A DNA stretch of 64,000 bases from Brucella haematophila (GTDB lineage Bacteria > Pseudomonadota > Alphaproteobacteria > Rhizobiales > Rhizobiaceae), in NCBI RefSeq assembly GCF_005938105.1, contig NZ_VCPE01000003.1, positions 186,001 through 250,000 on the forward strand, read 5' to 3'. This document shows positions 37,961-48,900 of this stretch, piece after piece. Below the pieces are notes generated by a model, which was given only the letters and a program-made list of their open reading frames with translations, was not told where the DNA came from and searched no databases. Every line of letters begins with the position of its first letter. The first letter of the stretch is position 1. The translations under genes and the position numbers were made by a program.

Positions 37961-39526
37961 TTGGCGCCGAAGATCACCGAGATATTGGCTCGCGTGCCGC
38001 TAGATCGGCTGAAGCAGTTGGCGGGCAAGTCCTCCGTCGAGCTGCTAGGGCGGCTGAAACCCCAAGCGGTCAGTCAACCGGGCTTAGCTGAATTTTTGGT
38101 CCACACGTCCGGTGAGGCGGCTGCCCTCATGGACCCGGCAATCCGGGAAGCCGTGATCGAACGGTTAACTGTTCCTGAGGCAGTAGAAATCTGCCAGGTC
38201 CTGCGGCTACCGACGGCCGATCCAATCCCGACATTGCGGGGTGCGGTTACCAATCCAGCAAAGCTTGAGAAGTTCCTGTCGTACTTTTCATTATCGCTGG
38301 CGACGAGCTTTGCAGAATCGCCAGTGACAGCTAGCCTTCAGGCGGCGCCCAACGACCTGCTGAGGCCGCACCAGACGGCTGGGTATCGTCAGCTGCGGCA
38401 AGCCCTCAATGTGCCGGACGCGAAAGTGCTGGTCCATATGCCGTACGGCGCGGGTAAACTGAGGATGGTGGCAGTAACGGCTGCCGACCTGTTCAGAGCC
38501 GAGGCCGACGGCAAGACAATTCTCTGGTTCGCGTCGGGTGAGCAGCTATGCGAGGACGCATTCGAGGAGCTTGTCGCTGCTTGGGAGAAAATTGGGACTA
38601 GGCCCGTTACGGTGACGCGCGCCTTCGGCCGGGAACGTCTTCCCGATTTGTCGAACGTTGCGGATGGAATGTTCGTTTTCGACGTCGAGCAATTCGTTGC
38701 TGGCGTAAGTGTCGTTGATCCGGAGCTGGCACCGTTTGTAAGGCGCGCTTCGGTCGTTGTTCTGCACGACGCCTCGCTGCTAGACATTCCGCCATTCGCC
38801 GACGTCTTCCACGCGATGGACAGGGTAGGTGGGTTGCGCGTCGTCGGGATCTGTCCGAGTGACAAAGAGGGGCTTCAGGCCATCGGGCGCTCCGCATTTC
38901 TTACGCTTTTCGGCACGAGTGTTGCGATTGGGGATGGCTCTCCTGTGCGTGCCTTGTTCGAGGCGAATGAGGTTGATGCTCTCGAACTCGAGCTTCTACG
39001 GCCGAAATCGACATACGAAGTGCCGAAAGTGGGTGTATTTGACGTTACTGCCGAAGAACACCATCGGCTCGCACAAGACATGTCGAGGAACGCTGAACTC
39101 GTCGACTGCATTGTCAGTGAGGTGGCAGCCGGCGGCAACGTGGTTTTCTTTGCCTCGACTGCAGAACAGGCCAAGACTTTCAGCGGCATCCTTTCGTTTT
39201 ACGGCAGCACCGCGATAACCGTCACAAGCGAGATGCCCTCCGACGCCCGGCTTCAACAAATTCGAAGGTACCAGCTACAAGACGAAACTCAGGTCCTGTG
39301 TGTCCATGAGGTTCTCATCTCGGGCAAAGATGTGCCCAAGGTCACTGCAGTGGTTATTTCAACGCCGATTGTCTCCGCCACCAAGCTAAGTGAGACCTTC
39401 GGCCGACTGGCGAGCGGAAGGTCGGGGGCGCAGGGAACGCTCAAACTGATCATCGTCGATGATGGGATACCCGGATATCCGGAGTTGGTGAAGGCAACGA
39501 CACATTGGAGCGAGACGACAAAATGA
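37961..39526 (+). CDS. SF2 helicase-like protein with degenerate catalytic motifs
   Basis: A 521-residue protein from a TTG start with GGGGGA 6 bases upstream. From residue 134 it has the SF2 layout: LLRPHQTAGYRQLRQAL, then motif I as MPYGAGKLRM (Thr/Ser replaced by Leu167), motif II position VVVLHDAS (no DExH/DEAD), motif III position GICPS, and a second RecA-like domain with VVFFASTAEQAKTF, SGKDVPKVTAVV and GRLASGRSG at the motif VI position (one of two arginines kept). It probably no longer hydrolyses ATP as a helicase. The first 130 residues are helical and unrecognised. Its stop overlaps the GHKL gene start as ATGA, so the two are coupled. Confidence 0.75.
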   Translation: MAPKITEILARVPLDRLKQLAGKSSVELLGRLKPQAVSQPGLAEFLVHTSGEAAALMDPAIREAVIERLTVPEAVEICQVLRLPTADPIPTLRGAVTNPAKLEKFLSYFSLSLATSFAESPVTASLQAAPNDLLRPHQTAGYRQLRQALNVPDAKVLVHMPYGAGKLRMVAVTAADLFRAEADGKTILWFASGEQLCEDAFEELVAAWEKIGTRPVTVTRAFGRERLPDLSNVADGMFVFDVEQFVAGVSVVDPELAPFVRRASVVVLHDASLLDIPPFADVFHAMDRVGGLRVVGICPSDKEGLQAIGRSAFLTLFGTSVAIGDGSPVRALFEANEVDALELELLRPKSTYEVPKVGVFDVTAEEHHRLAQDMSRNAELVDCIVSEVAAGGNVVFFASTAEQAKTFSGILSFYGSTAITVTSEMPSDARLQQIRRYQLQDETQVLCVHEVLISGKDVPKVTAVVISTPIVSATKLSETFGRLASGRSGAQGTLKLIIVDDGIPGYPELVKATTHWSETTK

Positions 39527-41313
39527 CTTTCGATGTGATACCGCAAAACCTTTCCATCTCAGCAATGAGATCATCGGGGTACAAAGACACCGCGCATGCC
39601 ATCGCCGAACTGGTGGACAACTCGATCCAGTCAGGTCTGGAAAGTTTCGGCACCACCACGGTAGAGCTTATCTGCGTCGACAAGCCACCGACCGAGGGCG
39701 GGCGAACGCGCTTGTCCAGGATCGGTGTCTTCGACGATGCGGCTGGAATGGATGCGGACACGTTGCGACGTGCTCTCCAATTCGGCAACGGAACGCACCT
39801 CTCCAAGAGCAAACAGAAGGGGATCGGCAAATTCGGGATGGGTCTGCCGAACTCGTCCATTTCCCAGTGCAAGCGCGTGGACGTGTGGAGTTGGCGTGAC
39901 GGAAAAATCCTGCATTGCTATCTGGATGTCGGCGCCATTGAACGAGGCGAGATGACCCAAGTCCCTGAGCCCACCATCGATACGTTGCCGACGGACTGGC
40001 TCAGCATGATTGCGTCCCGTGTGCAGTCTCACGGGACGCTCGTCGTATGGAGCCATCTGGACCGCGTTTCCTGGAAGCAGAGCAAGACACTCCTCCAACA
40101 CACCGAATTCATCGTTGGTAGGGTGTACAGGAAATTCATCTCGCGTGGTGAGACCAAGATCCGACTGGCGTCCTATGAGGAGATTTCCAACTCCGTTCTG
40201 AAGCCGGGGTATAACAGCCAAGTTCGGCCCAATGACCCGCTGTATCTCATGGCGCCAAGTAGCAGCCCCGCGCCATATGATCAAAAGCCCGCGTTTGAGT
40301 TGTTTTCGGAGCCGTTCACGATTCATGTTGGATTTCGCGGTGAAGAGCACCCGGTCAAATTAACGGCATCGATTTGCCAACCCGAGGTTCGGATCGGTGG
40401 CGGTGATAAGCCGATCGGTAAGCATGCGCGCAAGAATCTCGGCATATCGGTTGTACGCGCAGGCCGCGAGCTTGAGCTAAACCGCAGTTTCGAAAATAAT
40501 TATGATCCCCGAGAACGTTGGTGGGGTATCGAAGTAGACTTCGAACCCGCGCTCGATGATGTCTTCGGGGTCACCAACAATAAGCAGGCTGCGACAGGTT
40601 TTGTGCCTCGATATCTAAAAGAGGACGCGGCGGCGGAGGGCATGACGGCCGAGCAATACCAAAACCTCCTCGAAATAGACGAGGACCCGCGCATGCCGAT
40701 GTATCTCATCAGCGCGGAAATCGAAAAGCTCTTGCGAAAAATGCGCAGGACGATCCGCCAGATGAAGGAGGTCGAGAAGGCCGAGAGCGAGGCTGAAGTC
40801 ATTGGGTCGCCCGCTGAAATCGTTGCGACGGAATCGGTCGCTAAGCGCCGTGCCCTCCGCGGTAACACCGGCCAGAGTGATAAGCAGGAAAGCGAACCGA
40901 CAGAGGAACGGACCAAAGCTATCAGTGCGCAGTTGGAAACGGATGGGATCGACAAGGCGGTGGCCGATCAGATCGCCGTCCAGTATGTCGCCAAGGCACT
41001 TAAATACCGCTTCCGACATGCCGATCTTGGGGGAACGAGCTTCTTCGATGTTAACGCAACCGGCGGCTTGATAATGATCACGCTAAATACCGGCCATCCC
41101 GTTCATTCACAGCTTTTCTCGGATATGCCGGAAGAGGGCGAAGCTCACGCGGCGAGCGACGATCCGCGCCTTCAGCAGCTCCTGCTGCTTCTGGCTGCTT
41201 GGGGGCGGATGGAGGACGAAGCGAATACCGCGAAGATGAGGTCATTGATGATGGAGTTCCGTCAGACTTGGGGTGGCATCGCCTTGGATTTCTTCGACGA
41301 AAGCGAGGAATAA
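39523..41313 (+). CDS. GHKL (MORC/Hsp90-type) ATPase
   Basis: A 596-residue protein from the ATG in the ATGA overlap at 39523. The Bergerat ATP fold is intact: N box HAIAELVDNSIQSG (catalytic Glu29, Mg-binding Asn33), G1 FDDAAGMD (70-77) and G2 KGIGKFGMGLPNSS (99-112). The ELVDNS form is that of MORC, MutL and Hsp90-type proteins rather than sensor kinases. After about residue 400 a charged coiled coil (LLRKMRRTIRQMKEVEKAE) and a C-terminal helical region follow. Prokaryotic MORC-like ATPases occur in restriction-like clusters with an SF2 helicase and a nuclease, which is the setting here. It probably clamps DNA on ATP binding. Confidence 0.85.
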   Translation: MTFDVIPQNLSISAMRSSGYKDTAHAIAELVDNSIQSGLESFGTTTVELICVDKPPTEGGRTRLSRIGVFDDAAGMDADTLRRALQFGNGTHLSKSKQKGIGKFGMGLPNSSISQCKRVDVWSWRDGKILHCYLDVGAIERGEMTQVPEPTIDTLPTDWLSMIASRVQSHGTLVVWSHLDRVSWKQSKTLLQHTEFIVGRVYRKFISRGETKIRLASYEEISNSVLKPGYNSQVRPNDPLYLMAPSSSPAPYDQKPAFELFSEPFTIHVGFRGEEHPVKLTASICQPEVRIGGGDKPIGKHARKNLGISVVRAGRELELNRSFENNYDPRERWWGIEVDFEPALDDVFGVTNNKQAATGFVPRYLKEDAAAEGMTAEQYQNLLEIDEDPRMPMYLISAEIEKLLRKMRRTIRQMKEVEKAESEAEVIGSPAEIVATESVAKRRALRGNTGQSDKQESEPTEERTKAISAQLETDGIDKAVADQIAVQYVAKALKYRFRHADLGGTSFFDVNATGGLIMITLNTGHPVHSQLFSDMPEEGEAHAASDDPRLQQLLLLLAAWGRMEDEANTAKMRSLMMEFRQTWGGIALDFFDESEE

Positions 41314-41352
41314 TGCACCCTATTTTTTTTGCTGATCGGATCGGGGCTGTCC

Positions 41353-42360
41353 ATGGGCGGACGTGAGGCAATACGGGGCTTTGCCATTCAAACCTTGCTT
41401 GCGGTTCTCGAGGCATTAGACCGCAAGCACAACGACTGGCAGTCAGTAATTATTGAGCCGGACTCCAGTAATGACAAGGTAGATATCCTCTGGCGTCACG
41501 TCGGTCGCACACGCGCGCAACAGGTCAAGTCCTCGAAAAACCAGATGGGTAGGGGCGAGGTTGAGGGTTGGTGCAAGGACTTGGCGGATTCGAAGGACGC
41601 GGACGACTACGAGATTCTACTTGCCGGACCGATAGCTCAGAGTGTTATCGACGACCAGCCGTTTCACAACGTGCGCGTCCCGACGCCTAGGGCTCTCGAT
41701 ACTCTGGCCCTCATGGAGCAGGCGAGCAATAGGCTTGACGCGTACCTCACGGAGAAAGGTGTTCCGGGCGTTCCATATGCCGTTCGCGCGGACATCGTAG
41801 ATTTGCTTGCCAGCAAAGTCACGGATGGCGCGATCTACGGCCGAGAACACACGCGAGAGCAATTTGACGGAATGCTGTTGCAGTGGGTCGCGGCGTCCTA
41901 CCCACAAGCGATCGAGCAGAAGCTCGCGGCAAATTGCGAGGTCCTCTGGGATATCGTGGAGCTACATCAGCCAAAACAGGCAAGTGTTCGCTCCTTCGAG
42001 CTGAAAGTTCCGGTGACGATCGTCAATGGCGGCTTGGGAGTGGCAATCGTCGAGTGGTTGGTGATGAAGATAGTCGGCCCTGACGGCGAGAGGCGCTATG
42101 AGCCACAACATCCCGCTGAATTCGCTGTTTTGCCCGGGAGTAAGGAAGCGCTGTTGCTGGAACTGTCACCGACAGCTCAAACGGGCTTTCAAACAGGAGA
42201 ATGGTCGCTCGGGACCCATCGGTTTCAACTCTATATCAAAATGAGGGGCGTTCCTCCCCGACTTGTGAAACAGATTGACCTCGTCATCGGAGAAGAACAT
42301 CGAGCCGTCCTTTCGGGAAGCACCGCACGATTGGGGGGGGCTTCGATAGATCTTCTTTGA
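41353..42360 (+). CDS. PD-(D/E)xK nuclease-like protein (Cap4/DUF4297-type N-terminus)
   Basis: A 335-residue protein from the ATG at 41353. The N-terminus reads GREAIRGFAIQTLLAVLEAL, then IIEPDSSNDKVDILW (Asp44) and RAQQVKSSKNQMGRGEV (Gln57-x-Lys59), the D..Q-x-K form of the PD-(D/E)xK fold seen in dsDNA nuclease domains such as that of Cap4. The middle is helical; the C-terminal 120 residues are beta-rich (VPVTIVNGGLGVAIVEWLVM onward) and may be a recognition domain. It follows the GHKL gene by 39 bp and is probably the effector of the three-gene set. Family by eye; fold prediction would settle it. Confidence 0.65.
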   Translation: MGGREAIRGFAIQTLLAVLEALDRKHNDWQSVIIEPDSSNDKVDILWRHVGRTRAQQVKSSKNQMGRGEVEGWCKDLADSKDADDYEILLAGPIAQSVIDDQPFHNVRVPTPRALDTLALMEQASNRLDAYLTEKGVPGVPYAVRADIVDLLASKVTDGAIYGREHTREQFDGMLLQWVAASYPQAIEQKLAANCEVLWDIVELHQPKQASVRSFELKVPVTIVNGGLGVAIVEWLVMKIVGPDGERRYEPQHPAEFAVLPGSKEALLLELSPTAQTGFQTGEWSLGTHRFQLYIKMRGVPPRLVKQIDLVIGEEHRAVLSGSTARLGGASIDLL

Positions 42361-42575
42361 TTAAGCAGGAGACCTAGAGGGGCAAGGAGATCGGGCAGCC
42401 CACTCGTCGATGTGTTTTTCCGCTGAGGTCATTTTCACAAAGCTCGCGAAAAATTTCAAAGGTGCGTCGGAAAACCACGGAAGATACAAATGGCTGGTTT
42501 GGGTAAGTAGTTCTCTATCAACTATAGGCGAATCAATTCTCTGACTTAAATTGGAAGAGATTTTGGAGGCGGGGC

Positions 42576-44420
42576 TTGTCAGATACACCTTCGGTTCATG
42601 CGTGGGTTCGTTTTCTTAGAAACTACGGGCCGATCCCTACAAATGACAATATGTATGACGAGACGATACAGCGCGCGCTCCGGCGGCATAAGATCCGGCC
42701 GATTGCGCTTCCCGCGCCACTTCGCGACGAGCTCGTTGAAAACTTTCGCGGCCCTTCGCCAGTCTCGTACATCATCACCGGGACGGCCGGTGATGGAAAA
42801 ACATATCATTGCCGGGAGGTCTGGATCGAGCTCGGGGGCGACGTGAACCTCTGGAGCCAAGGCGCCAAGGTTCAGCGTCTGGACCTTGGCGACAGCCACT
42901 CCCTCGTGGTCGTCAAAGATTTGAGCGAACTCCGCGATGACGAAAGTGCATCGCTGATCGCTGAATTCTCAGCCGACATCGCTGACCCGGCTGCCGCAAC
43001 ATCCTACCTCCTTGCAGCCAATCACGGGCAGCTGCTCGAGAAACTCAAATCCGCGCCGAAGACGCCTGAAATCGAGCGGGCGAGCCGGGTTGTCGAAGAC
43101 CTATTGGTTACGGGCATGACCAACGACGGCGGAATTCGTCTTGAGCTCAGAGACCTCAGCCGATCTCCGGCGGCTCAGATGATAACGGCGATCATCGAGG
43201 CGATAACCGAGCACGAAGGTTGGCAGGGATGCGACGGCTGCTCCGCGCGCAGCGACGACTCTATCTGTCCCATCTTCGAAAATCGCCGAAGGCTCATGGG
43301 CGTCGGCCAAATGGATCCCTTCAAAAAGCGACTAGCCGCGGTCATTGAACTCAGCGAGCGCAACGGAAGCCATTTTCCGGTGCGTCAGCTCCTGGCGTTG
43401 ATCGCCAACAGTCTCCTCGGTCATCCCGACGCCCGGGACGGATTGATGACATGCGCCGACGTCCCTGCACTGCAGGATGCCGGCCACCTCGATTTAGCAA
43501 GCATCTACCGCAATATTTTTGGTGAGAATCTGAAGCCGAGCAGGGCGGAGAAGACGGAGCTTTTTCGGAAGCTCAATGCATTCGGCATCGGCGCGGAGAC
43601 GAGCAACCGGGTTGATAATCTGCTCGTTTATGGCGCTGACGATCCGGCCTATAAGGTCGACTACGATGAACTTGTCGTCTCGGATTCTGTGTACGGAGCG
43701 ACGGCCGCATTCACCAGTGCTCAACGCACTTACCTCGAGGGCGCGGATCCCAATGAACGCACTGCGTTCCTTGTAGCGCTTCGCGCCCAACGGCAGCGCC
43801 TGTTCTTTACGATGCCGGACTCCAAGATCGACGAGTACGATCTGTGGGACCTCAGCGTGTTCCGTTATGCGGGCCTGTACCTCGAAACAGCACAGAAAAT
43901 CTCTGCCGGACAAGCGGCTCCCCGGCAGGCGCTTAGTATGATCGTTCGCGGACTGAATCGTATCTTCACAGGGATGTTGGTTCAGAACCAGGATGAGCTT
44001 GTGCTTGCGACGTCTGGCAGCTTTTCGCAGTCGAAGCGCAGTCCGCTGCTCGACGAAATCATCTCCGTGCCTCGTGCGAGCGGCGAAGAGGTCAGCATTG
44101 TTCCGGACAAAGCCGGCCGAAACTTCGGAGTTTCGGTCAAGCTCGTGCGCGGTGGCGAAATTCCTCCGGTGTTCCTGGCATTGTCGCCGACCAGGTTCGA
44201 GTTTCTCGGGCGCGTCGCCGAAGGTGCCCTGCCCAGTAGTTTTTCGCTTGAGTGCCACGAAGACCTACTCGCCTTCAAAGCGAGGCTGCTGCGAGAGACC
44301 GAAAACCGCCGCAAGCTCGATGGCGACGACGTGACGGCAGACGGAGAACTTGTTCTGCGGTTTATCGATATCAATTCCGATGGCCGCGCTCAGCCGCGAC
44401 GCGTGATTGTGCGAGTATGA
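42576..44420 (+). CDS. sspF: Phosphorothioation-linked restriction ATPase, SspF/DptF-like
   Basis: A 614-residue protein from a TTG start; GGAGG lies 6 bases upstream. Walker A is GTAGDGKT (69-76), in the YIITGTAGDGKTYHCREVW context typical of DptF-like ATPases. A possible metal knuckle CDGCSARSDDSICPIF lies near residue 221. The rest is helical and charged. It is first of three overlapping genes whose order and sizes match the sspFGH restriction module described for single-strand phosphorothioate systems, with a DptF-like relation. The F label is assigned from gene order. The stop overlaps the next start as ATGA. Likely a DNA-damaging complex held off by modification of host DNA. Confidence 0.75.
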   Translation: MSDTPSVHAWVRFLRNYGPIPTNDNMYDETIQRALRRHKIRPIALPAPLRDELVENFRGPSPVSYIITGTAGDGKTYHCREVWIELGGDVNLWSQGAKVQRLDLGDSHSLVVVKDLSELRDDESASLIAEFSADIADPAAATSYLLAANHGQLLEKLKSAPKTPEIERASRVVEDLLVTGMTNDGGIRLELRDLSRSPAAQMITAIIEAITEHEGWQGCDGCSARSDDSICPIFENRRRLMGVGQMDPFKKRLAAVIELSERNGSHFPVRQLLALIANSLLGHPDARDGLMTCADVPALQDAGHLDLASIYRNIFGENLKPSRAEKTELFRKLNAFGIGAETSNRVDNLLVYGADDPAYKVDYDELVVSDSVYGATAAFTSAQRTYLEGADPNERTAFLVALRAQRQRLFFTMPDSKIDEYDLWDLSVFRYAGLYLETAQKISAGQAAPRQALSMIVRGLNRIFTGMLVQNQDELVLATSGSFSQSKRSPLLDEIISVPRASGEEVSIVPDKAGRNFGVSVKLVRGGEIPPVFLALSPTRFEFLGRVAEGALPSSFSLECHEDLLAFKARLLRETENRRKLDGDDVTADGELVLRFIDINSDGRAQPRRVIVRV

Positions 44421-45964
44421 TAATGGAATTTCTTGATCGCCCCACCCAGTTTGAAGAACGCACCGGGCCTGCTTATTGGATCGACGAAGCGATCTGGGGA
44501 CACCGCCTTCATGACGAGCAGTCACCGTGGCTGACATTCCTCGAGTTCCTGACGGTGCTCCTGTCGGAGCACCGCGAAGGCCGGGCACTGAGCGAGGAAA
44601 CCTATAACAGCCTCTCGTATAAGCCGCAGCTTCAGCTGCGCCTGCGCAACCTCGTGTTCAACAATCCCCATGTGATGACTGTTCGCGCGGAAGCAGGGTC
44701 AGACGACGCGGCATGGTCACTTTGGCTCGATAAGATGGCGGAAACCGCAGGCGGCATCGACAAGCCTGATTTCAGGTATCTACGCGATCGCTTTGAAACT
44801 TTCGACGATTTTGCGGCCGTCTTGAGCTTCCTTCAAGGCTCAGCAATCGAAGGGTCGAGCAACAAGCGGTGGAGCTCCAAATTCGTCTTCCCGTTTGGGC
44901 CGCATTCTCTGTTCGAAGACGTCAACGTCAAGCCGAATGGCAGCGTCTCGAACGATCGCCGGTTTTTCGCCCGCACCGGCGAAATCCTCTACCTCATGTT
45001 AAGCAGGAGCAAGCACGCTGACGAGCTTCGCGTCTTACTGACCTCCCGTTTTCTGGATCAACCGGCGACCTATGATGCAATGGCGCGCGCGCTCCAGGGG
45101 GATGTCCAGCTCGCCAAGGCAGAACGTGGGGGCGCTTATCTGCCGTGTTCGCAGCATCTTGTTTTCGATCGGATGGCCGAAGATTGGCTTTCGATCCTGA
45201 AGCTGCCCATTCCGGGCCATGACGCTATTCCGCACCTTGTAACCACTGCCGGCCTCAATCTGCTTCTTTATCAACTCGATCGGGCTAGAGAGCTGCTTGA
45301 CCGTTCTCCTGTCGAACTTGTTTGCGAAATCGTCTCGGCAAGAAAGTCCGTTGTGCGGGATCTCTCGGCCGACTCCTATCAACACAACAACATGCTGCCG
45401 CAACTGGCGATCGAGCGCTTTGTCATGCGCATAGCCGAGACGCCGGCCTGGATGGCCGCCGTTGCATCTGACGAACCCGTCTTGAGGGCCAGTGACCTGA
45501 TGCAGCGCGAGTTCGGATGGCCAGACGGGGACGAAGACGAGACTGTCGGTGATCCGAAGCAACTGCTTGACGAGCTGCTCAGGAAGGCCACCACCCGTCA
45601 TAAACAGCACGTTGGCAAAATTCATGCGACATGGTCGCGGGCAATCGGATTGTCGTCACGTCGATCGAGCCGGCGCGTGCGCTACGCACCGACCGATCGG
45701 TTGCTGAAGACCCTCGTCGTCGCGTGCGTGGATAACAGGCTCGAATTCAAAGACTTCCTGGCGCGCTTACATCATCGGTACGGGATCGTCATTGGGGATG
45801 CTCAGGCACGATCATTTGTCGATGCCGGGACCGCAGATCAGGAAGACTTTTCAGACAATGCGCATCGCCTTGAAGAGCGATTGGCAAGCCTCGGTCTCCT
45901 CAGACGCCTATCCGACAGCTGCGCCTACGTCGAAAACCCATTCCAGAGAGCGAGAGCCGAGTGA
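44417..45964 (+). CDS. sspG: Phosphorothioation-linked restriction protein, SspG-like
   Basis: A 515-residue protein started at the ATG overlapping the sspF stop (ATGATAATG; the second ATG at 44423 is also possible). It has no Walker motif, signal peptide or membrane segment. It opens FLDRPTQFEERTGPAYWIDEAIWGHRLHDEQSPWLTFLEF (written here in part: EAIWGHRLHDEQSPW), and the middle carries RRFFARTGEILYLMLSRSKH near residue 190. These openings are like DptG-type middle subunits. The C-terminal part (DRLLKTLVVACVDNRLEFKD) may be a winged helix. The GTG of sspH overlaps its stop. The label rests on position between F- and H-like genes. Confidence 0.7.
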   Translation: MIMEFLDRPTQFEERTGPAYWIDEAIWGHRLHDEQSPWLTFLEFLTVLLSEHREGRALSEETYNSLSYKPQLQLRLRNLVFNNPHVMTVRAEAGSDDAAWSLWLDKMAETAGGIDKPDFRYLRDRFETFDDFAAVLSFLQGSAIEGSSNKRWSSKFVFPFGPHSLFEDVNVKPNGSVSNDRRFFARTGEILYLMLSRSKHADELRVLLTSRFLDQPATYDAMARALQGDVQLAKAERGGAYLPCSQHLVFDRMAEDWLSILKLPIPGHDAIPHLVTTAGLNLLLYQLDRARELLDRSPVELVCEIVSARKSVVRDLSADSYQHNNMLPQLAIERFVMRIAETPAWMAAVASDEPVLRASDLMQREFGWPDGDEDETVGDPKQLLDELLRKATTRHKQHVGKIHATWSRAIGLSSRRSSRRVRYAPTDRLLKTLVVACVDNRLEFKDFLARLHHRYGIVIGDAQARSFVDAGTADQEDFSDNAHRLEERLASLGLLRRLSDSCAYVENPFQRARAE

Positions 45965-48900
45965 ACCCCTCAGATCTCATTGGCGCCGCCGGCGCGACAT
46001 CGATCCGTTTGCGTCTTGACGCGCTCTCGCCGGAAGATGGCATGGCGCGATATCTTCTCGATCGTCTGACCGGCGAGCAGGTTGCTGCGATCACCCATGC
46101 CTTGCTCACCGATGCGAAAGCCACCGAGCTTCTGAACATTGCGTTGCCGCGTAGCCTGGTTTCACCCTTCGGACTACCGGACAGCGTGATGACGGACGAG
46201 CGGATGGTGGCGATCCGGCACGCCGACTATAACCGTCCGGCACTTCTTTTTGCCAACACGGACGAAGACCAAGGCGCCTCCCTCGGGGATGTGACCCTGA
46301 TCGGCGCGAAACAGCTGACGGAAGAGCCGGGACCTTGGGTCGAGGCCGCCGCCGTCGGCCTTGGTCTGAGCGCGAGCCAGATCGCGACCTGGATGGCTGC
46401 GTTGAAGGGGCTGACTGCGGCCGATGACTGGACGCTCCACCAGATTGCAACCTATGTCGCCATGACCCGAACGCGTATCGAAACCGATGCGGTACCGGTC
46501 ACCGATGCCCTCGGATGGGCATTGCCGGCGTTGCGCCTGCCGCGCGACAGCGGTTACTTTCTGGGGCTTGGCGAACGCGATCGCGAAGTCCCGCGTCGGT
46601 GGAAAAAGCTGTTCGAAAAGCTCGTCGTTGAGCGCAAACCCTTGATGGTTAAGCAGCGCCCCAATCGCCAGCTTATCGAAAATGAAGAGTTGAGAGAGCA
46701 GTTCGCCGAGGTGCGGGACGATATCCCGGCGGAGGTCCATCCTGCCATCGATGCATTCATTGAGGCCGCGCCGGGCTGGGGCCCAGGAGCAGAAGCGCTC
46801 AGCCTCTTCGAATGGGAGGCTGAGAGCGTTCTTCAGCTGTTTTCCGGAATAAAGCTGAAGAAAACCTCGCTCGCGCAAGAGACAATCAATTTCTTCGAGT
46901 TCACGTTTCCCGACCGAGTGAGTCCAGCCGACAACGAATACCTCCGCGTTCTGAAGGGCCGATCGCTGAAGGAGACGCGTGAGGACGATCGCGAATTCTT
47001 CGAGGCCCACAGGGATGATCTCGGGCAAGACAAGGCTCTCAGGGTCAAGTGGGAGCGCTTCGTCTTCGGTCGCCCGATCGAATGCACCGATTTCCTCGAA
47101 GGCTTGTTGCGAGTCATTGAACGTCTCTTTGGACAGGTGAACCTCGGAGGCGGGTCCCGTAAACTGAGCATTAAGTCGGCCAGGCGATCGCGTAACCAAT
47201 GGCTCGACCTCAATGCTGACGTTGGCCTGTATTTCGGGCTGCGCTACAGAGGGTTGCCCGCGCTTCTCGGCGCAGCCGTCGAATGGGACGTGCCGCATCT
47301 CTTTAGCTACGAAGAAGTGCTCGATCGGGCGAAAGCACGTCAAAAAAAGTACCGGCGAAATGAATCGACGGCACGAAGTGCCTTGCAGATCAAATTCGAT
47401 GTGGCGCTAACAGCCGGACGGGAGCGGGCAACCGTTCAGCTCGTTTGGACCGGTCAGCCGGCAGCCATCGGTCTGGAACTGCCGAAAGATCTCGGCCGTC
47501 TCATCAAGCGCCCGTTTGGACGCAGCAGCGTTGCGCGTCTCGCGGTTAGTCGAAAGGGCGCCCTCCAGTCGGTGTCGCTGAGCGATACGGGAACGCTGCA
47601 ACCAGCCTTCGGGCAGGATGCGGGAACGCTTATCCCACGCACCAGCACCGGCCTCGACCTTGCGAAGCAGTTCCCAAAACTCCTGAAGGAGGCAAGGGAC
47701 GCCGGCCGGATCACACCGGCGGGCGCTGATGACATTGCTGCGGCGTGGAAGCAATTCGTCGCCTTGTATACCGACGCACTTACATCACTGCAGTCGTCCG
47801 GGTACGCGTCTGCCACCCTCATCGCGCAGGCTGACGCTTACGGCGGGCTGCTGAACAGTTTGGCCAAGAGTGCCATAGGTGATCTCAACCGCCGCGACAT
47901 CTGGGAGCCGGTGCTGCGGATCGGGACGATCGAAGTATTGGGGAGCGCGCCGTCAGCCATTGTCGCACCTTGGCATCCACTGCGCCTGGCTGGCGTCGCG
48001 GCTAAAATGCGATCGGTGGCAGGCTTGGCCGACTATCTCTTGTCGGATGTCGATGTGAACTTCGGCGACTCGCGTCTGTTTTTCAGCGATCTCCGCGACG
48101 AACTCAGCCATCCGCTCTACCCTGAAGTGGCCGTCGGCTACGATGGTAGCGAACCTGTCCTGCTCACGGAAACAAGCACGGTCAACGACTACAGTCTGGT
48201 CGAGCGGCCGGTCCGAGATCCGTCTGAGGCGACCACAGATGTCGATCCGTCCGAGGCCGCAAGACAGATCCGCGCGCTGCTCGAACGCTATCTCGACCTG
48301 CAGCCGCATGAGCGGTCGAACCTCAGCATCATGCTCTACAATTGCGATGCGGCTGGGTTGCCGCTCGCAACCGTGAGCGCGCTAAGTTCGGTGCAGGACC
48401 AGGAAGAAGTCCATTGCAATGTGCTGGTCCGCCATCGCGACCGGGCTCGCTTGTCTGGAGTCTACACCGAGCTGCTTGAACGATCGGAAAATGATCCCGA
48501 TGCGGTCGTGGTCAGCGAGACATCGCGGAATTTCATGTCGAAGCTGCGTATCGGCGTCATGCTCGACGTCGCGGGCGGATCAAAGTCGGGCGGAGCACGC
48601 GAGATAGACGTAGCGTTCCTGCACGACGTTGTGTCCCGTCAGGCGCGTGAACAGTGGTTTCCGGTTCCGGCTTTGCGGGATAATCCTTCCTTGCTGGAGC
48701 ACGTACCGGCCCGCTGGTCGTACCGGCGGGTCACCGCCGAAGACGAACTCAAGGCGACGAGCTACCTGACGTGCCCGCGCCAGCCAGATGCTGGTTGGGC
48801 GTATATCGACGCCGTCGCGAACGTTGTTCGGCGCCAGTCGCATGGTCCAGACGAGCACTATCTGCCAGCCCGCCAAATCTCGTTCCAGGATGGCGGCCTG

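Noticed and set aside
42361-42588. Minus-strand 75-codon frame in the gap before sspF
   Set aside because: It overlaps the sspF start and its ribosome site and has no coding signal of its own; the gap more likely holds the sspF promoter.
46174-47343. Minus-strand 389-codon frame antisense to sspH
   Set aside because: sspH is a continuous 1817-codon gene with overlapping neighbours; the antisense frame lacks a ribosome site and any motif.
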